Assembly (NCBI RefSeq): GCF_014646075.1
Contig: NZ_BMMT01000002.1
Coordinates: 62,001 to 126,000 of the forward strand
From: Saccharopolyspora thermophila
GTDB taxonomy: Bacteria; Actinomycetota; Actinomycetes; Mycobacteriales; Pseudonocardiaceae
Direction of reading: 5' to 3'
Length of the DNA stretch: 64,000 nt
Below the pieces are notes generated by a model. It was not told the origin of the DNA. It saw only the letters and a program-made list of their open reading frames with translations, and did no database searches. This document shows, in pieces, positions 21,653 to 30,297 of the stretch. The position numbers and the translations under genes are program-made. Each line of letters begins with the position of its first letter. Positions within the stretch are counted from its first letter, which is position 1.

Positions 21653-23248
21653 GTGACCAACGCAAGCCGTCCTGTCGTCCTGATCGCCGAGAAGCTGGCA
21701 CCGTCCGTGATCGACGCCCTCGGGGACGAGGTCGAGATTCGCCACGTGGACGGCACCGACCGGTCGGCGCTGCTCGACGCCGTCGCCGTCGCCGACGCGC
21801 TCCTGGTGCGCTCCGCCACCAAGGTCGACGCCGAGGTGCTCGCGGCGGCCAAGAAGCTCAAGGTCGTCGCCCGGGCCGGGGTCGGCCTGGACAACGTGGA
21901 GGTGCCTGCCGCCACCGAGCGCGGCGTGATGGTGGTCAACGCTCCCACCTCCAACATCGTGTCGGCCGCCGAGCACGCGATGGCCCTGCTGCTGGCGGTG
22001 GCGCGCAACGTGCCGCAGGCCGACGCGAGCCTCAAGGGCGGCGAGTGGAAGCGCAGCTCCTTCACCGGGGTGGAACTCAACGGCAAGACCGTCGGCGTGA
22101 TCGGCCTCGGCAAGATCGGCCAGCTGTTCGCGCAGCGGGTCGCCGCCTTCGGCACCAAGCTGATCGCCTACGACCCCTACGTGTCGCCGGGGCGCGCCGC
22201 CCAGCTGGGCATCGAGCTGGTGTCGCTGGAGGAGCTGCTGTCCCGTGCCGACGCCATCTCCATCCACCTGCCCAAGACCGCCGAGACGCTGGGGCTCATC
22301 GGCGCCGAGGAGCTGAAGAAGGCCAAGCCGGGCGTGCTGATCGTCAACGCCGCCCGCGGTGGTCTGATCGACGAGGACGCCCTGGTGGACGCCCTGCGCA
22401 GCGGCCACATCGGTGGTGCCGGCATCGACGTGTTCAAGACCGAGCCGACCACCTCCAGCCCGCTGTTCGAGCTGCCCAATGTGGTCGTCACCCCGCACCT
22501 GGGCGCGTCCACGGTGGAGGCGCAGGACCGGGCGGGCACCGACGTGGCGAGGTCGGTGCGGCTGGCGTTGCGCGGCGACTTCGTGCCGGACGCGGTCAAC
22601 GTGCAGGGCGGCGTGGTCGGCGAGGAGGTCCGGCCGTATCTGTCGCTGACGCAGAAGCTGGGCCAGCTGCTGGCGGCGTTGCTGGGAGGCACGCCGAGCT
22701 CGGTGACCGTGGAGGCCCGCGGCGAGCTGGCCGACGAGGACGTGTCGGTGCTGCAGCTGGCGGCGTTGCGCGGTGTGTTCGCCGGTGCGGTGGAGAGCCA
22801 GGTGACCTTCGTCAACGCGCCGCAGCTGGCCGAGGACCTGGGCGTGCGGGTGGAGGTGAAGACCTCCTCGGAGAGCCCGAACCACCGCAGCGTGGTCTCG
22901 GTGCGCGCCGGTCTGCCGGACGGTCGCACCGCGGTGGTCTCGGGTGCGTTGTCCGGGCCGAACCAGGTGGAGAAGCTGGTGGAGGTCAACGGCCGCCACT
23001 TCGACCTGCGGGCCGAGGGCAACGTGCTGCTGCTGGAGTACCCGGACCGGCCGGGCGTGATGGGCAAGGTCGGCACGCTGCTCGGTGAGGTCGGCGTGAA
23101 CATCGAGGCGGCGATGGTCTCCCAGACCACCGAGCGGTCCGAGGCGATCATGCTGCTGCGGGTGGACCGGCCGGTCGAGCCGGGCGTGCTGGAGCCGATC
23201 GGCGCGGCCGTCGGCGCCCGCATCGTGCGCACCGTGTCCTTCGAGTGA
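21653..23248 (+). CDS. serA: D-3-phosphoglycerate dehydrogenase
   Basis: First enzyme of serine synthesis, oxidising 3-phosphoglycerate with NAD+. It is 531 residues, the long mycobacterial type: substrate/NAD domains (GVIGLGKIGQLFAQRVAAFG; catalytic Arg, Glu and His regions near VNAARGGLIDEDAL and VTPHLGAST), then the intervening ASB domain (about 320-450), then a C-terminal ACT domain (VLLLEYPDRPGVMGKVGTLLG) that binds serine for feedback inhibition. GTG 21653 has GGAG about 7 bases upstream. A TAAACT box at 21589-21594 may be its promoter. A terminator follows. Confidence 0.97.
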   Translation: MTNASRPVVLIAEKLAPSVIDALGDEVEIRHVDGTDRSALLDAVAVADALLVRSATKVDAEVLAAAKKLKVVARAGVGLDNVEVPAATERGVMVVNAPTSNIVSAAEHAMALLLAVARNVPQADASLKGGEWKRSSFTGVELNGKTVGVIGLGKIGQLFAQRVAAFGTKLIAYDPYVSPGRAAQLGIELVSLEELLSRADAISIHLPKTAETLGLIGAEELKKAKPGVLIVNAARGGLIDEDALVDALRSGHIGGAGIDVFKTEPTTSSPLFELPNVVVTPHLGASTVEAQDRAGTDVARSVRLALRGDFVPDAVNVQGGVVGEEVRPYLSLTQKLGQLLAALLGGTPSSVTVEARGELADEDVSVLQLAALRGVFAGAVESQVTFVNAPQLAEDLGVRVEVKTSSESPNHRSVVSVRAGLPDGRTAVVSGALSGPNQVEKLVEVNGRHFDLRAEGNVLLLEYPDRPGVMGKVGTLLGEVGVNIEAAMVSQTTERSEAIMLLRVDRPVEPGVLEPIGAAVGARIVRTVSFE

Positions 23249-23289
23249 CCTTGGCGCCCAACGCCGCAGACCACTCGGACGAGTGAGAC

Positions 23290-23320
23290 AGGGGCCGTTC
23301 CGCTTCTTGGGACGGCCCCT
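23290..23320 (+). terminator. Terminator after serA
   Basis: AGGGGCCGT and ACGGCCCCT pair in a stem extended by a CC/GG step across a small bulge, followed by TT. It lies 41 bases after the serA stop. Confidence 0.7.
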
Positions 23321-23488
23321 TTGTCACGCCAGGATCCACGGGGTCTGTCACCCGTATGGGTGTCCCACACCCCGGGACATATCATCCACTTGGTGGGCCC
23401 GGCGTGCCGCCGGTCGCAGGGGTGCCGGTAGCCTTCGGCTCAACAGTTCGAGCCCCGCGGGTCGGGGTGGTTCCCGGGAGGTGTGTAG

Positions 23489-24532
23489 ATGCGGCTCGCT
23501 GTGATCCCCGGCGACGGGATCGGGCCGGAGGTGATCGCCGAGGCTCTCAAGGTCCTCGGTGAGGTCGTGCCGGATACCGAGATCACTCGATACGACCTCG
23601 GAGCCGCCCGCTGGCACGCGACCGGGGAGCTGCTGCCCGAATCCGTCCTGGGCGAACTGCGGCAGCACGACGCGATCCTGCTCGGCGCGGTCGGCGACCC
23701 CTCGGTGCCCAGCGGCATTCTCGAGCGCGGCCTGCTGCTGCGTCTGCGCTTCGAGCTCGACCACCACGTGAACCTGCGGCCGGCCCGCCTCTACCCCGGG
23801 GTGAAGAGCCCGGTGTCCGACCCCGGCGAGATCGACATGGTCGTGGTGCGCGAGGGCACCGAAGGCCCGTACGCGGGCAACGGCGGCCTGCTGCGCAAGG
23901 ACACCACGCACGAGATCGCCACCGAGGTCAGCATCAACACCGCGTTCGGTGTGGAACGAGTGGTGCGCGACGCGTTCGCCCGGGCCGCCGCCCGGCCGCG
24001 CAAGCACCTGACCCTGGTGCACAAGACCAACGTGCTCACCCACGCCGGTTCGCTGTGGTCTCGCGTGGTCGAGGAGGTCTCGCTGCAGTACCCGGACGTC
24101 ACCGTGGCCTACCAGCACGTGGACGCCACCACCATCCACCTGGTCACCGACCCGACCCGGTTCGACGTGATCGTCACCGACAACCTCTTCGGCGACATCA
24201 TCACCGACCTGGCGGGCGCGATCACCGGCGGCATCGGCCTGGCGGCCAGCGGCAACATCGACGCCACCCGGCGCAACCCGAGCATGTTCGAGCCGGTGCA
24301 CGGCAGCGCCCCGGACATCGCCGGGCAGGGCGTGGCGGACCCGACGGCGGCGGTGCTGTCGGTCGCGATGCTGCTCGACCACGTCGGGCTGACTGAGGCC
24401 GCCAGGCGCGTCGAGGCGGCGGTGGCCTTCGACCTGGCGACCCGGGACCACTCGGCCCCGGGTGCGACCTTCGCGATCGGCGACCGCCTCGCGGCCCTGG
24501 TCTCCTCCCGCGAGGTCGCCCAGCAGACATAG
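23489..24532 (+). CDS. leuB: 3-isopropylmalate dehydrogenase
   Basis: Oxidative decarboxylase of leucine synthesis; in organisms with citramalate synthase it also acts on 3-methylmalate for isoleucine. It is 347 residues, the actinobacterial length. The opening [19 protein letters not shown], the substrate-site arginines ([17 protein letters not shown]), the catalytic region ([19 protein letters not shown]) and the NAD adenosine-binding segment ([12 protein letters not shown]) are all present. ATG 23489 follows GGGAGG. It stands between serA and the cimA leader. That fits a dual role, since both cimA and leuC/leuD products feed it. Confidence 0.97.
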   Translation: MRLAVIPGDGIGPEVIAEALKVLGEVVPDTEITRYDLGAARWHATGELLPESVLGELRQHDAILLGAVGDPSVPSGILERGLLLRLRFELDHHVNLRPARLYPGVKSPVSDPGEIDMVVVREGTEGPYAGNGGLLRKDTTHEIATEVSINTAFGVERVVRDAFARAAARPRKHLTLVHKTNVLTHAGSLWSRVVEEVSLQYPDVTVAYQHVDATTIHLVTDPTRFDVIVTDNLFGDIITDLAGAITGGIGLAASGNIDATRRNPSMFEPVHGSAPDIAGQGVADPTAAVLSVAMLLDHVGLTEAARRVEAAVAFDLATRDHSAPGATFAIGDRLAALVSSREVAQQT

Positions 24533-24650
24533 CCGTACCGCGCGGGGCAGCCACGCCGAGCACGCCGTGGCGGGGCTGCCCCGCGTTTCGGATGCTGGGA
24601 AGAACGGTCCCCCATGTGGGCACGGCGGCGCGTTGTGGCAGCATGATGAC

Positions 24651-24695
24651 GTGGCTTTCCGCAGTGTGATCATTATTGGCAGGCGCGCCGGGTAA
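24651..24695 (+). CDS. cimA leader peptide with three Ile codons
   Basis: Open frame MAFRSVIIIGRRAG ends at TAA 24693-24695. Three consecutive Ile codons (ATC ATT ATT, 24669-24677) follow a Val. ATT is rare in this GC-rich window, so its double use is notable. GTG 24651 or the internal GTG 24666 could be the start. The final RRAG codons form the 5' arm of the following stem, the same layout as in the ilvB leader. The controlled gene makes the precursor of isoleucine only, which matches an Ile-specific sensor. Confidence 0.7.
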   Translation: MAFRSVIIIGRRAG

Positions 24696-24746
24696 CGACT
24701 CCGCATCCCGGCGCGCGACCTCTCGCACCCGCGGGGGGTCTTTTTT
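24683..24746 (+). terminator. Attenuator of cimA: stem I and terminator hairpin
   Basis: Stem I is a perfect 10-base-pair pairing of 24683-24692 with 24707-24716. Directly behind it 24717-24726 pairs with 24731-24740 (10 pairs including two G-T), closing a four-base loop, and is followed by six Ts (24741-24746). This is a complete intrinsic terminator 59 bases before the cimA start, inside its own leader. Confidence 0.75.
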
Positions 24747-24804
24747 GTTGCCTACGCGCTGCCGCCGCACCCATCCACCTCCGATGCCGACGGGAGAAAC
24801 ACCA

Positions 24805-26439
24805 GTGAGCCGCACCACCCCGGCCGGATGCCCGCTGGGCGACGACTTCCACGTGTACGACACGACCCTGCGGGACGGCGCGCAACGCGAAGGCATTTCC
24901 TATTCGGTGACCGACAAGCTCGCGGTCGCCCGACTGCTGGACTCGCTCGGCGTCGGCTTCATCGAGGGCGGGTGGCCCGGCGCGCTGCCGAAGGACACCG
25001 AGTTCTTCCAGCGCGCCGCCGACGGCGAACTCGACCTGCGGCACGCGACCCTGGTCGCCTTCGGCTCGACCCGCCGCGCCGGGACCACAGTGGACGAAGA
25101 TCCGCAGGTGCGGGCGCTGCTGGACTCGCGCGCCCCGGTGGTGACGCTGGTGGCCAAAGCCGACCGTCGGCACATCGAGCGGGCCCTGCGCACCGATGTG
25201 GACGAGAACTGCGCGATGGTGGCGGACACCGTGCGTTTTCTGGTCGGCGAGGGACGCCGGGTGTTCCTCGACGCCGAGCACTTCTTCGACGGCTACGCCT
25301 TCGACCCGGACACCTCGCTGCGGGTGCTGGAAGCCGCCGTGACCGCGGGCGCCGACGTCGTGGTGCTGTGCGACACCAACGGCGGTCAACTGCCGCTGCA
25401 ACTGGCCGAGACGGTCGGCGAAGTCGTTGCGCGGACGGGGTTCCGCGTCGGCATCCACTGCCAGGACGACACCGGGTGCGCGGTGGCCAACAGCGTCGCC
25501 GCGGTGCAGGCCGGGGCCACGCACGTACAGTGCACCGCCAACGGCTACGGGGAACGCGCCGGCAACGCGGACCTGTTCGCGGTGATCGGCAACCTCGTCA
25601 CGAAGCTGGGGATGCCGGTGCTGCCGGACGGCAAGCTCCGCGAGCTGACCCGGGTTTCGCACGCGGTGGCCGAGATCGCCAACCTCGCGCCGGACGCGCA
25701 CCAGGCGTACGTGGGGCAGTCGACCTTCGCGCACAAGGCCGGTCTGCACGCCAGCGCGATCAAAGTGGACCCCGAGCTGTACAACCACATCGACCCGGCC
25801 GCGGTGGGCAACGGGATGCGGGTGCTGGTCACCGAGATGGCCGGGCGGGCCAGCCTGGAGCTCAAGGCCGCGGAACTCGGCCTGGACCTGTCCGGTGCGC
25901 CGGAGGCGGTCTCCGGCGCGGTGCGGCGGGTCAAGGAGCTGGAGGCGCGCGGCTGGTCCTTCGAGGCCGCGGACGCCTCGCTGGAACTGCTGCTGCGCCG
26001 GGAGATGGCGGCGGTGGCGGGCGCCGAGCCGGTGGACGCGCCGTTCCGGCTGGAGTCGTACCGAGTGGTGCTGGACCGCCGCCCGGACGGCGACGTGGTC
26101 GCCGAGGCGACGGTGAAGGTGCACGTGGCGGGCGAGCGGGTGATCGCCACCGCCGAGGGCAACGGGCCGGTCAACGCGCTCGACGCGGCGCTGCGCGAGG
26201 CGCTCGTACCGCACCTGCCGTGGCTGGAGGCGGTGGAACTGGCCGACTACAAGGTGCGCATCCTCGTCGACGCGCCCGGCACCGACGCGGTCACCCGCGT
26301 TCTGGTCGAATCCCGCGACGGCACCGAGGAGTGGACCACGGTGGGCGTGCACGGCAACATCGTCGAGGCCAGCTGGTTGGCCCTCTGCGACGCGCTGGCG
26401 TACAAGGCGTTGCGCGTCGGCGCCGCCACTCGCGGCTGA
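24805..26439 (+). CDS. cimA: Citramalate synthase
   Basis: Condenses pyruvate and acetyl-CoA to (R)-citramalate, opening a threonine-independent route to 2-ketobutyrate and isoleucine. It is 544 residues. The HMGL-like TIM barrel is clear: VYDTTLRDGAQREGIS at the start (metal Asp and catalytic Arg), CDTNGGQLP, and HCQDDTGCAVANSVAA with the metal-binding His. The C-terminal regulatory domain (about 390-540) is the LeuA-type dimerisation fold that binds the feedback inhibitor. The length, the second domain and the TLRDGAQREG motif fit CimA (TIGR00977 type) better than 2-isopropylmalate synthase. GTG 24805 has GGGAG about 9 bases upstream; ATG 24784 is in frame but lacks a ribosome site. It is regulated by the Ile leader before it. 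Confidence 0.93.
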   Translation: MSRTTPAGCPLGDDFHVYDTTLRDGAQREGISYSVTDKLAVARLLDSLGVGFIEGGWPGALPKDTEFFQRAADGELDLRHATLVAFGSTRRAGTTVDEDPQVRALLDSRAPVVTLVAKADRRHIERALRTDVDENCAMVADTVRFLVGEGRRVFLDAEHFFDGYAFDPDTSLRVLEAAVTAGADVVVLCDTNGGQLPLQLAETVGEVVARTGFRVGIHCQDDTGCAVANSVAAVQAGATHVQCTANGYGERAGNADLFAVIGNLVTKLGMPVLPDGKLRELTRVSHAVAEIANLAPDAHQAYVGQSTFAHKAGLHASAIKVDPELYNHIDPAAVGNGMRVLVTEMAGRASLELKAAELGLDLSGAPEAVSGAVRRVKELEARGWSFEAADASLELLLRREMAAVAGAEPVDAPFRLESYRVVLDRRPDGDVVAEATVKVHVAGERVIATAEGNGPVNALDAALREALVPHLPWLEAVELADYKVRILVDAPGTDAVTRVLVESRDGTEEWTTVGVHGNIVEASWLALCDALAYKALRVGAATRG

Positions 26440-26480
26440 CCGGCTGCCGCCAACGCCCCTGGTCCCCGCACGGGTGGCAG

Positions 26481-26529
26481 GTGAGGGGCGCCTTTCGGCC
26501 AAGTAACTTGGTGCGGGGGTGCCTCTCAC
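26481..26529. repeat. MITE-like palindrome downstream of cimA
   Basis: A 49-base imperfect palindrome: outer arms GTGAGGGGCGCC (26481-26492) and GGTGCCTCTCAC (26518-26529) differ at two positions, and the centre CCAAGT-A-ACTTGG is perfect. It lies between cimA and the next gene and could act as a terminator or be a small non-autonomous element. No second full copy was seen in the window. Confidence 0.5.
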
Positions 26530-26559
26530 CCCGTCCACTGTCGATTCCGGAGGTTCGTT

Positions 26560-27342
26560 GTGCGTCTGGCACGTGTCGCCCACTCCGACGGAGTGTCCTT
26601 CGTCGCGCTGGAGCCGGATCCGGCTGCCCCGCGGGAGAAGGCGGTCGCCGTCGAGATCGACCAGCACCCGTTCGGCGAGCCGACCTTCACCGGGCGCAGG
26701 TGGCCGATGGCCGACGTCCGGCTGCTCGCCCCGATCCTGCCCACCAAGGTCATCTGCGTCGGCAAGAACTACGCCGAGCACGCCCGCGAGATGGGCGGTG
26801 AACCACCGGAGAACCCGGTGATCTTTCTGAAGCCGTCCACCTCGGTCATCGGGCCGAACGCGGCGATCAAGCTGCCGCCGAACTCCGAGCGGGTGGACTT
26901 CGAGGGCGAACTCGCCGCGGTGGTCGGCCAACCGTGCAAGGACGTGCCCGAGGCGCGCGGCACCGACGTGCTGCTGGGCTACACGATCGCCAACGACGTC
27001 ACCGCCCGCGACCAGCAGAAGGCCGACGGGCAGTGGACCCGCGCCAAGGGCTACGACACGTTCTGCCCACTGGGGCCGTGGATCGACACCGAGATCGACC
27101 CGGCCGACCTGCGCATCCGCACCGAACTGGACGGCGAGCTCAAGCAGGACTCGCGGACCTCCCTGCTGCTGCACGACGTCGCGGCGCTGGTTTCGTGGAT
27201 CTCGCGGGTGATGACGCTGCTGCCCGGTGACGTGATTCTGACCGGCACCCCGGCCGGGGTGGGGCCGATGCGGCCGGGCCAGAAGGTCTCTGTTTCCATC
27301 GACGGCCTCGGTACCCTCACCAACCCCGTCCAGCAGGGCTAG
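26560..27342 (+). CDS. Fumarylacetoacetate hydrolase family protein
   Basis: A 260-residue enzyme of the FAH superfamily. After a short N-terminal domain the catalytic fold shows the usual metal ligands: DFEGELAAVVG (Glu-x-Glu), the NDVTARDQQ segment, KGYDTFCPLGPWI, and the C-terminal LLPGDVILTGTPAGVG. Close relatives are annotated as 2-hydroxyhepta-2,4-diene-1,7-dioate isomerase, oxaloacetate decarboxylase or acylpyruvase; the substrate cannot be chosen here. M. tuberculosis Rv2993c occupies the same place upstream of gltX. GTG 26560 has GGAGG 6 bases upstream. It ends one base before the stop of the convergent monooxygenase. Confidence 0.9.
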   Translation: MRLARVAHSDGVSFVALEPDPAAPREKAVAVEIDQHPFGEPTFTGRRWPMADVRLLAPILPTKVICVGKNYAEHAREMGGEPPENPVIFLKPSTSVIGPNAAIKLPPNSERVDFEGELAAVVGQPCKDVPEARGTDVLLGYTIANDVTARDQQKADGQWTRAKGYDTFCPLGPWIDTEIDPADLRIRTELDGELKQDSRTSLLLHDVAALVSWISRVMTLLPGDVILTGTPAGVGPMRPGQKVSVSIDGLGTLTNPVQQG

Positions 27343-27343
27343 C

Positions 27344-28573
27344 TCAGCGCAGGGCGGACTGGGGCGGGCGTTCGCGGACCGCTCCGTAGGCCAGCACGTA
27401 CGGCGGGATGCGGCGCAGCCACGGCAGCTTCGAGACCGCCCGCAGCGGCAGCGGCAGGTGCGCCACGTTGCCGAAATCGATTTCGCCGCGCAGGGCGGGG
27501 CCGACGACGTTGTCGTGGATCACCCGCTGCATCCGCTGGAGCAGCACCGTGGTCGGCCAGCGTCGGCGCTGCACCGCCGCGACGTGCCGGCGCTCCAGGC
27601 GTCCCTCGCGTAGCGGCTCCGCCAGACAGCGGGCCGCTGCCACGGCGTCCTGCACGGCCAGGTTGATGCCGATGCCGCCGACCGGGGACATGGCGTGCGC
27701 GGCGTCGCCGATGCACAGCAGGCCCGGGACGTGCCAGCGGCGCAGCCGGTCCAGGGTCACGTGCAGCACCTTGACGTCGTCCCAGCTGCGCACCAGGTCG
27801 CGCCCGGCCAGCCAGGGCAGTTGGCGCACCAGTGTCTCGTTGAACTCCTCGATCGGCCGGTTGCGCCCGATCTGGTCGGTGCCCTTGGCGATGATCGACG
27901 CGATCTGGAAGTAGTCGCCGCGGTCCAGCAGGGCCAGGAAGGTGCGGTCGCGGATCAGCCCGATGGCACCCGCCGGGTCGTCGGGGCGGCGCGGCACCCG
28001 GAACCACCGGACGTCCATCGGCGTCGGGAAGTCCCGCAGCCCCAGCTCGGGCAGCGTGCGCACGAACGACTTGCGGCCGTCGCAGGCGACGGTGATGGTG
28101 GCCCGGATCTCGCCGGTGGCGCCGTCGGCGGTGCGGTACCGGACGCCGTTGACCCGGCCGCGCTCCCGGATCAGCTCGGTCGCCTCGGTGTTCATCCGCA
28201 GCTGGAAGGTGGGTTCCTGCTTGCCCGCGTCGGCCAGCATGTCCAGGAAGTCCCATTGCGGGACCAGCGCGACGTAGTTGTACTTCACCCGCAGTTCGCG
28301 GAAGTCGCCGAAGGTGAACAGCTCCCCGGCGGGGCCGATGGGCAGCGAGACGCGGTCCACCCGCCGCTGCGGCAGCTCGGCGAACCGCTCGGCCAGGCCG
28401 AGGTCGTCCAGCAGGTGCAGGGTGGTGGGGTGCACCGTGTCGCCCCGGAAGTCGCGGAGGAAGTCGCCGTGCTTCTCCAGCACGGTGACCTCGACGCCGG
28501 ACCGGGCCAGCAGCAGGCCGAGGACCATGCCCGCCGGGCCGCCACCGACGATGCAGCACGTTGTTCGCTCCAT
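27344..28573 (-). CDS. FAD-dependent monooxygenase
   Basis: A 409-residue flavoprotein. The opening MERTTCCIVGGGPAGMVLGLLLA is an FAD Rossmann fold preceded by two adjacent cysteines. Further motifs are ITVACDGRKSFVR and the second FAD motif GLLCIGDAAHAMSPVGGIGINLA. It belongs to the PHBH-fold hydroxylases but is distinct in sequence from the enzyme at 10195-11619. Substrate unknown. ATG 28573 has GGAGGGATC just upstream. A perfect palindrome lies about 20 bases upstream of the start, but no regulator gene adjoins it. There is no counterpart in the mycobacterial block. Confidence 0.9.
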   Translation of the reverse strand: MERTTCCIVGGGPAGMVLGLLLARSGVEVTVLEKHGDFLRDFRGDTVHPTTLHLLDDLGLAERFAELPQRRVDRVSLPIGPAGELFTFGDFRELRVKYNYVALVPQWDFLDMLADAGKQEPTFQLRMNTEATELIRERGRVNGVRYRTADGATGEIRATITVACDGRKSFVRTLPELGLRDFPTPMDVRWFRVPRRPDDPAGAIGLIRDRTFLALLDRGDYFQIASIIAKGTDQIGRNRPIEEFNETLVRQLPWLAGRDLVRSWDDVKVLHVTLDRLRRWHVPGLLCIGDAAHAMSPVGGIGINLAVQDAVAAARCLAEPLREGRLERRHVAAVQRRRWPTTVLLQRMQRVIHDNVVGPALRGEIDFGNVAHLPLPLRAVSKLPWLRRIPPYVLAYGAVRERPPQSALR

Positions 28574-28590
28574 TGCGATCCCTCCAGAAT

Positions 28591-28606
28591 TTCAACGCCT
28601 GTTGAA
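28591..28606. promoter_or_regulatory. Palindromic operator upstream of the second monooxygenase
   Basis: TTCAAC-N4-GTTGAA is a perfect inverted repeat 18 bases before the gene, in the size and place of a TetR-type operator. The regulator must be encoded elsewhere. Confidence 0.55.
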
Positions 28607-28661
28607 TAACTGCAGCATGCTCCTCCCCGGGTGTGCTCGTCAAGCGCAGACGCCAAGTGGC

Positions 28662-28667
28662 TAGGCT
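28662..28667 (+). promoter_or_regulatory. Leaderless-type -10 box of gltX
   Basis: TAGGCT is followed by nine bases and then ATG 28677. No ribosome site is present. Confidence 0.5.
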
Positions 28668-28676
28668 GAATGTGTT

Positions 28677-30173
28677 ATGAGCACGTCAGACGCCGCAGCC
28701 ACAGCCGCCAGCAGGCCCGTCCGAGCCCGGTTCTGCCCCTCGCCGACCGGCACCCCGCACGTCGGCCTGATCCGCACCGCCCTCTACAACTGGGCGTTCG
28801 CCCGGCACCACCGGGGCACCCTGGTGTTCCGCATCGAGGACACCGACGCCAACCGGGACAGCGAGGAGTCCTACCAGGCGCTGCTGGAAGCGCTGCGCTG
28901 GCTCGGCCTCGACTGGGACGAGGGACCCGAGGTCGGCGGCCCGTACGGGCCCTACCGGCAGAGCGAGCGGCGCGACATCTACGCCGACATCGCCCAGCGG
29001 CTCCTGGACGCCGGCGAGCTCTACGAGTCCTACTCCACCCCGGAGGAGATCGAGGCCCGCCACCGCGCCGCCGGACGCGACCCCAAGCTCGGCTACGACG
29101 GCCACGACCGCGAGCTCACCGCGGAACAGATCGCGGCCTACCGCGCCGAAGGCCGCAAGCCCGTCCTGCGGCTGCGGATGCCCGAGCGCGACATCACCTT
29201 CACCGACCTCGTCCGTGGGGAGATCACCTTCCCCGCCGGCAGTGTCCCGGACCCGGTCCTGGTGCGCGCCAACGGCGACCCGCTCTACACGCTGACCAAC
29301 CCGGTCGACGATGCGCTGATGCGCATCACCCACGTCCTGCGCGGCGAGGACCTGCTGTCCTCCACGCCCCGCCAGATCGCCCTCTACGAGGCCCTGCAGC
29401 GCATTGGCGTGACCGACTTCACCCCGGAGTTCGGGCACCTGCCGTTCGTCATGGGCGAGGGCAACAAGAAGCTGTCCAAGCGCGACCCGCAGTCCAACCT
29501 GTTCCACCACCGCGACCGCGGATTCCTCCCCGAGGGTCTGCTGAACTACCTCGCGCTGCTCGGCTGGTCCATCGCCGACGACCGCGACGTGTTCACCCTC
29601 GACGAGATGGTTGACGCCTTCGACATCGGCCGGGTCAGCTCCAACCCGGCGCGCTTCGACCAGAAGAAGGCCGACGCGATCAACTCCGTGCACCTGCGGG
29701 CCCTGGCGCCCGACGAGTTCGTCGACCGCGTGGTGCCCTACCTCGTGCAGGGCGGGGTGCTGCCCGCGGAACCGACCGAGCAGCAGCTCGCCGTCGTCCG
29801 CGCCGCCGCGCCGCTGGTGCAGGAACGGCTCATCGTGCTCTCGGACGCGGTCGGCATGATGGGATTCCTCTTCGCCGACGAGGAGTTCGAGCCCGACCCG
29901 ACCTCCGCGCAGAAGGCTCTCGGCGACGACGCCAAGCCCGTCCTGCAGGCCGCCATCACCGCCCTCGAGGCGCTGCCCGAGTGGACCGCGGCGAGCATCG
30001 AACAGGCGCTGAAGGACTCCGTCGTCGACGGCCTCGGCATCAAGCCCCGCAAGGCGTTCGCGCCCGTGCGTGTCGCCGTCACCGGGCGCACCGTGTCTCC
30101 GCCGCTGTACGAGTCGATGGAACTCGTCGGCCGCGAGGTCTCCCTGCAGCGGCTCCGCCAAGCCCTCGGCTGA
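28677..30173 (+). CDS. gltX: Glutamyl-tRNA synthetase
   Basis: Charges tRNA-Glu and, given GatCAB in this window, probably also tRNA-Gln (non-discriminating). It is 498 residues. The class I signatures are present: the HIGH-type motif in [11 protein letters not shown] near the N-terminus and KLSKR (around residue 265), with the Glu-specific region [21 protein letters not shown] between them. The C-terminal helical anticodon-binding domains fill the rest. ATG 28677 follows a leaderless -10 box. The tRNA genes it charges lie just downstream. Its specificity for tRNA-Gln is inferred from context, not from a residue I can single out. Confidence 0.97.
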   Translation: MSTSDAAATAASRPVRARFCPSPTGTPHVGLIRTALYNWAFARHHRGTLVFRIEDTDANRDSEESYQALLEALRWLGLDWDEGPEVGGPYGPYRQSERRDIYADIAQRLLDAGELYESYSTPEEIEARHRAAGRDPKLGYDGHDRELTAEQIAAYRAEGRKPVLRLRMPERDITFTDLVRGEITFPAGSVPDPVLVRANGDPLYTLTNPVDDALMRITHVLRGEDLLSSTPRQIALYEALQRIGVTDFTPEFGHLPFVMGEGNKKLSKRDPQSNLFHHRDRGFLPEGLLNYLALLGWSIADDRDVFTLDEMVDAFDIGRVSSNPARFDQKKADAINSVHLRALAPDEFVDRVVPYLVQGGVLPAEPTEQQLAVVRAAAPLVQERLIVLSDAVGMMGFLFADEEFEPDPTSAQKALGDDAKPVLQAAITALEALPEWTAASIEQALKDSVVDGLGIKPRKAFAPVRVAVTGRTVSPPLYESMELVGREVSLQRLRQALG

Positions 30174-30285
30174 ACCGCCGAAGCGGTCTCCCGTCCACGT
30201 GCTGCGGATGCCTCCATCTGGGCCCCGCCGGAACAGCCCGACAGGATCACCGTGTTGGCCGAGTCGGATGCAGCCGGTGAACGCC

Positions 30286-30291
30286 TAGCCT
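30286..30291 (+). promoter_or_regulatory. Leaderless -10 box of the HAD gene
   Basis: TAGCCT is followed by six bases and then GTG 30298. Confidence 0.55.
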
Positions 30292-30297
30292 CTCGGA

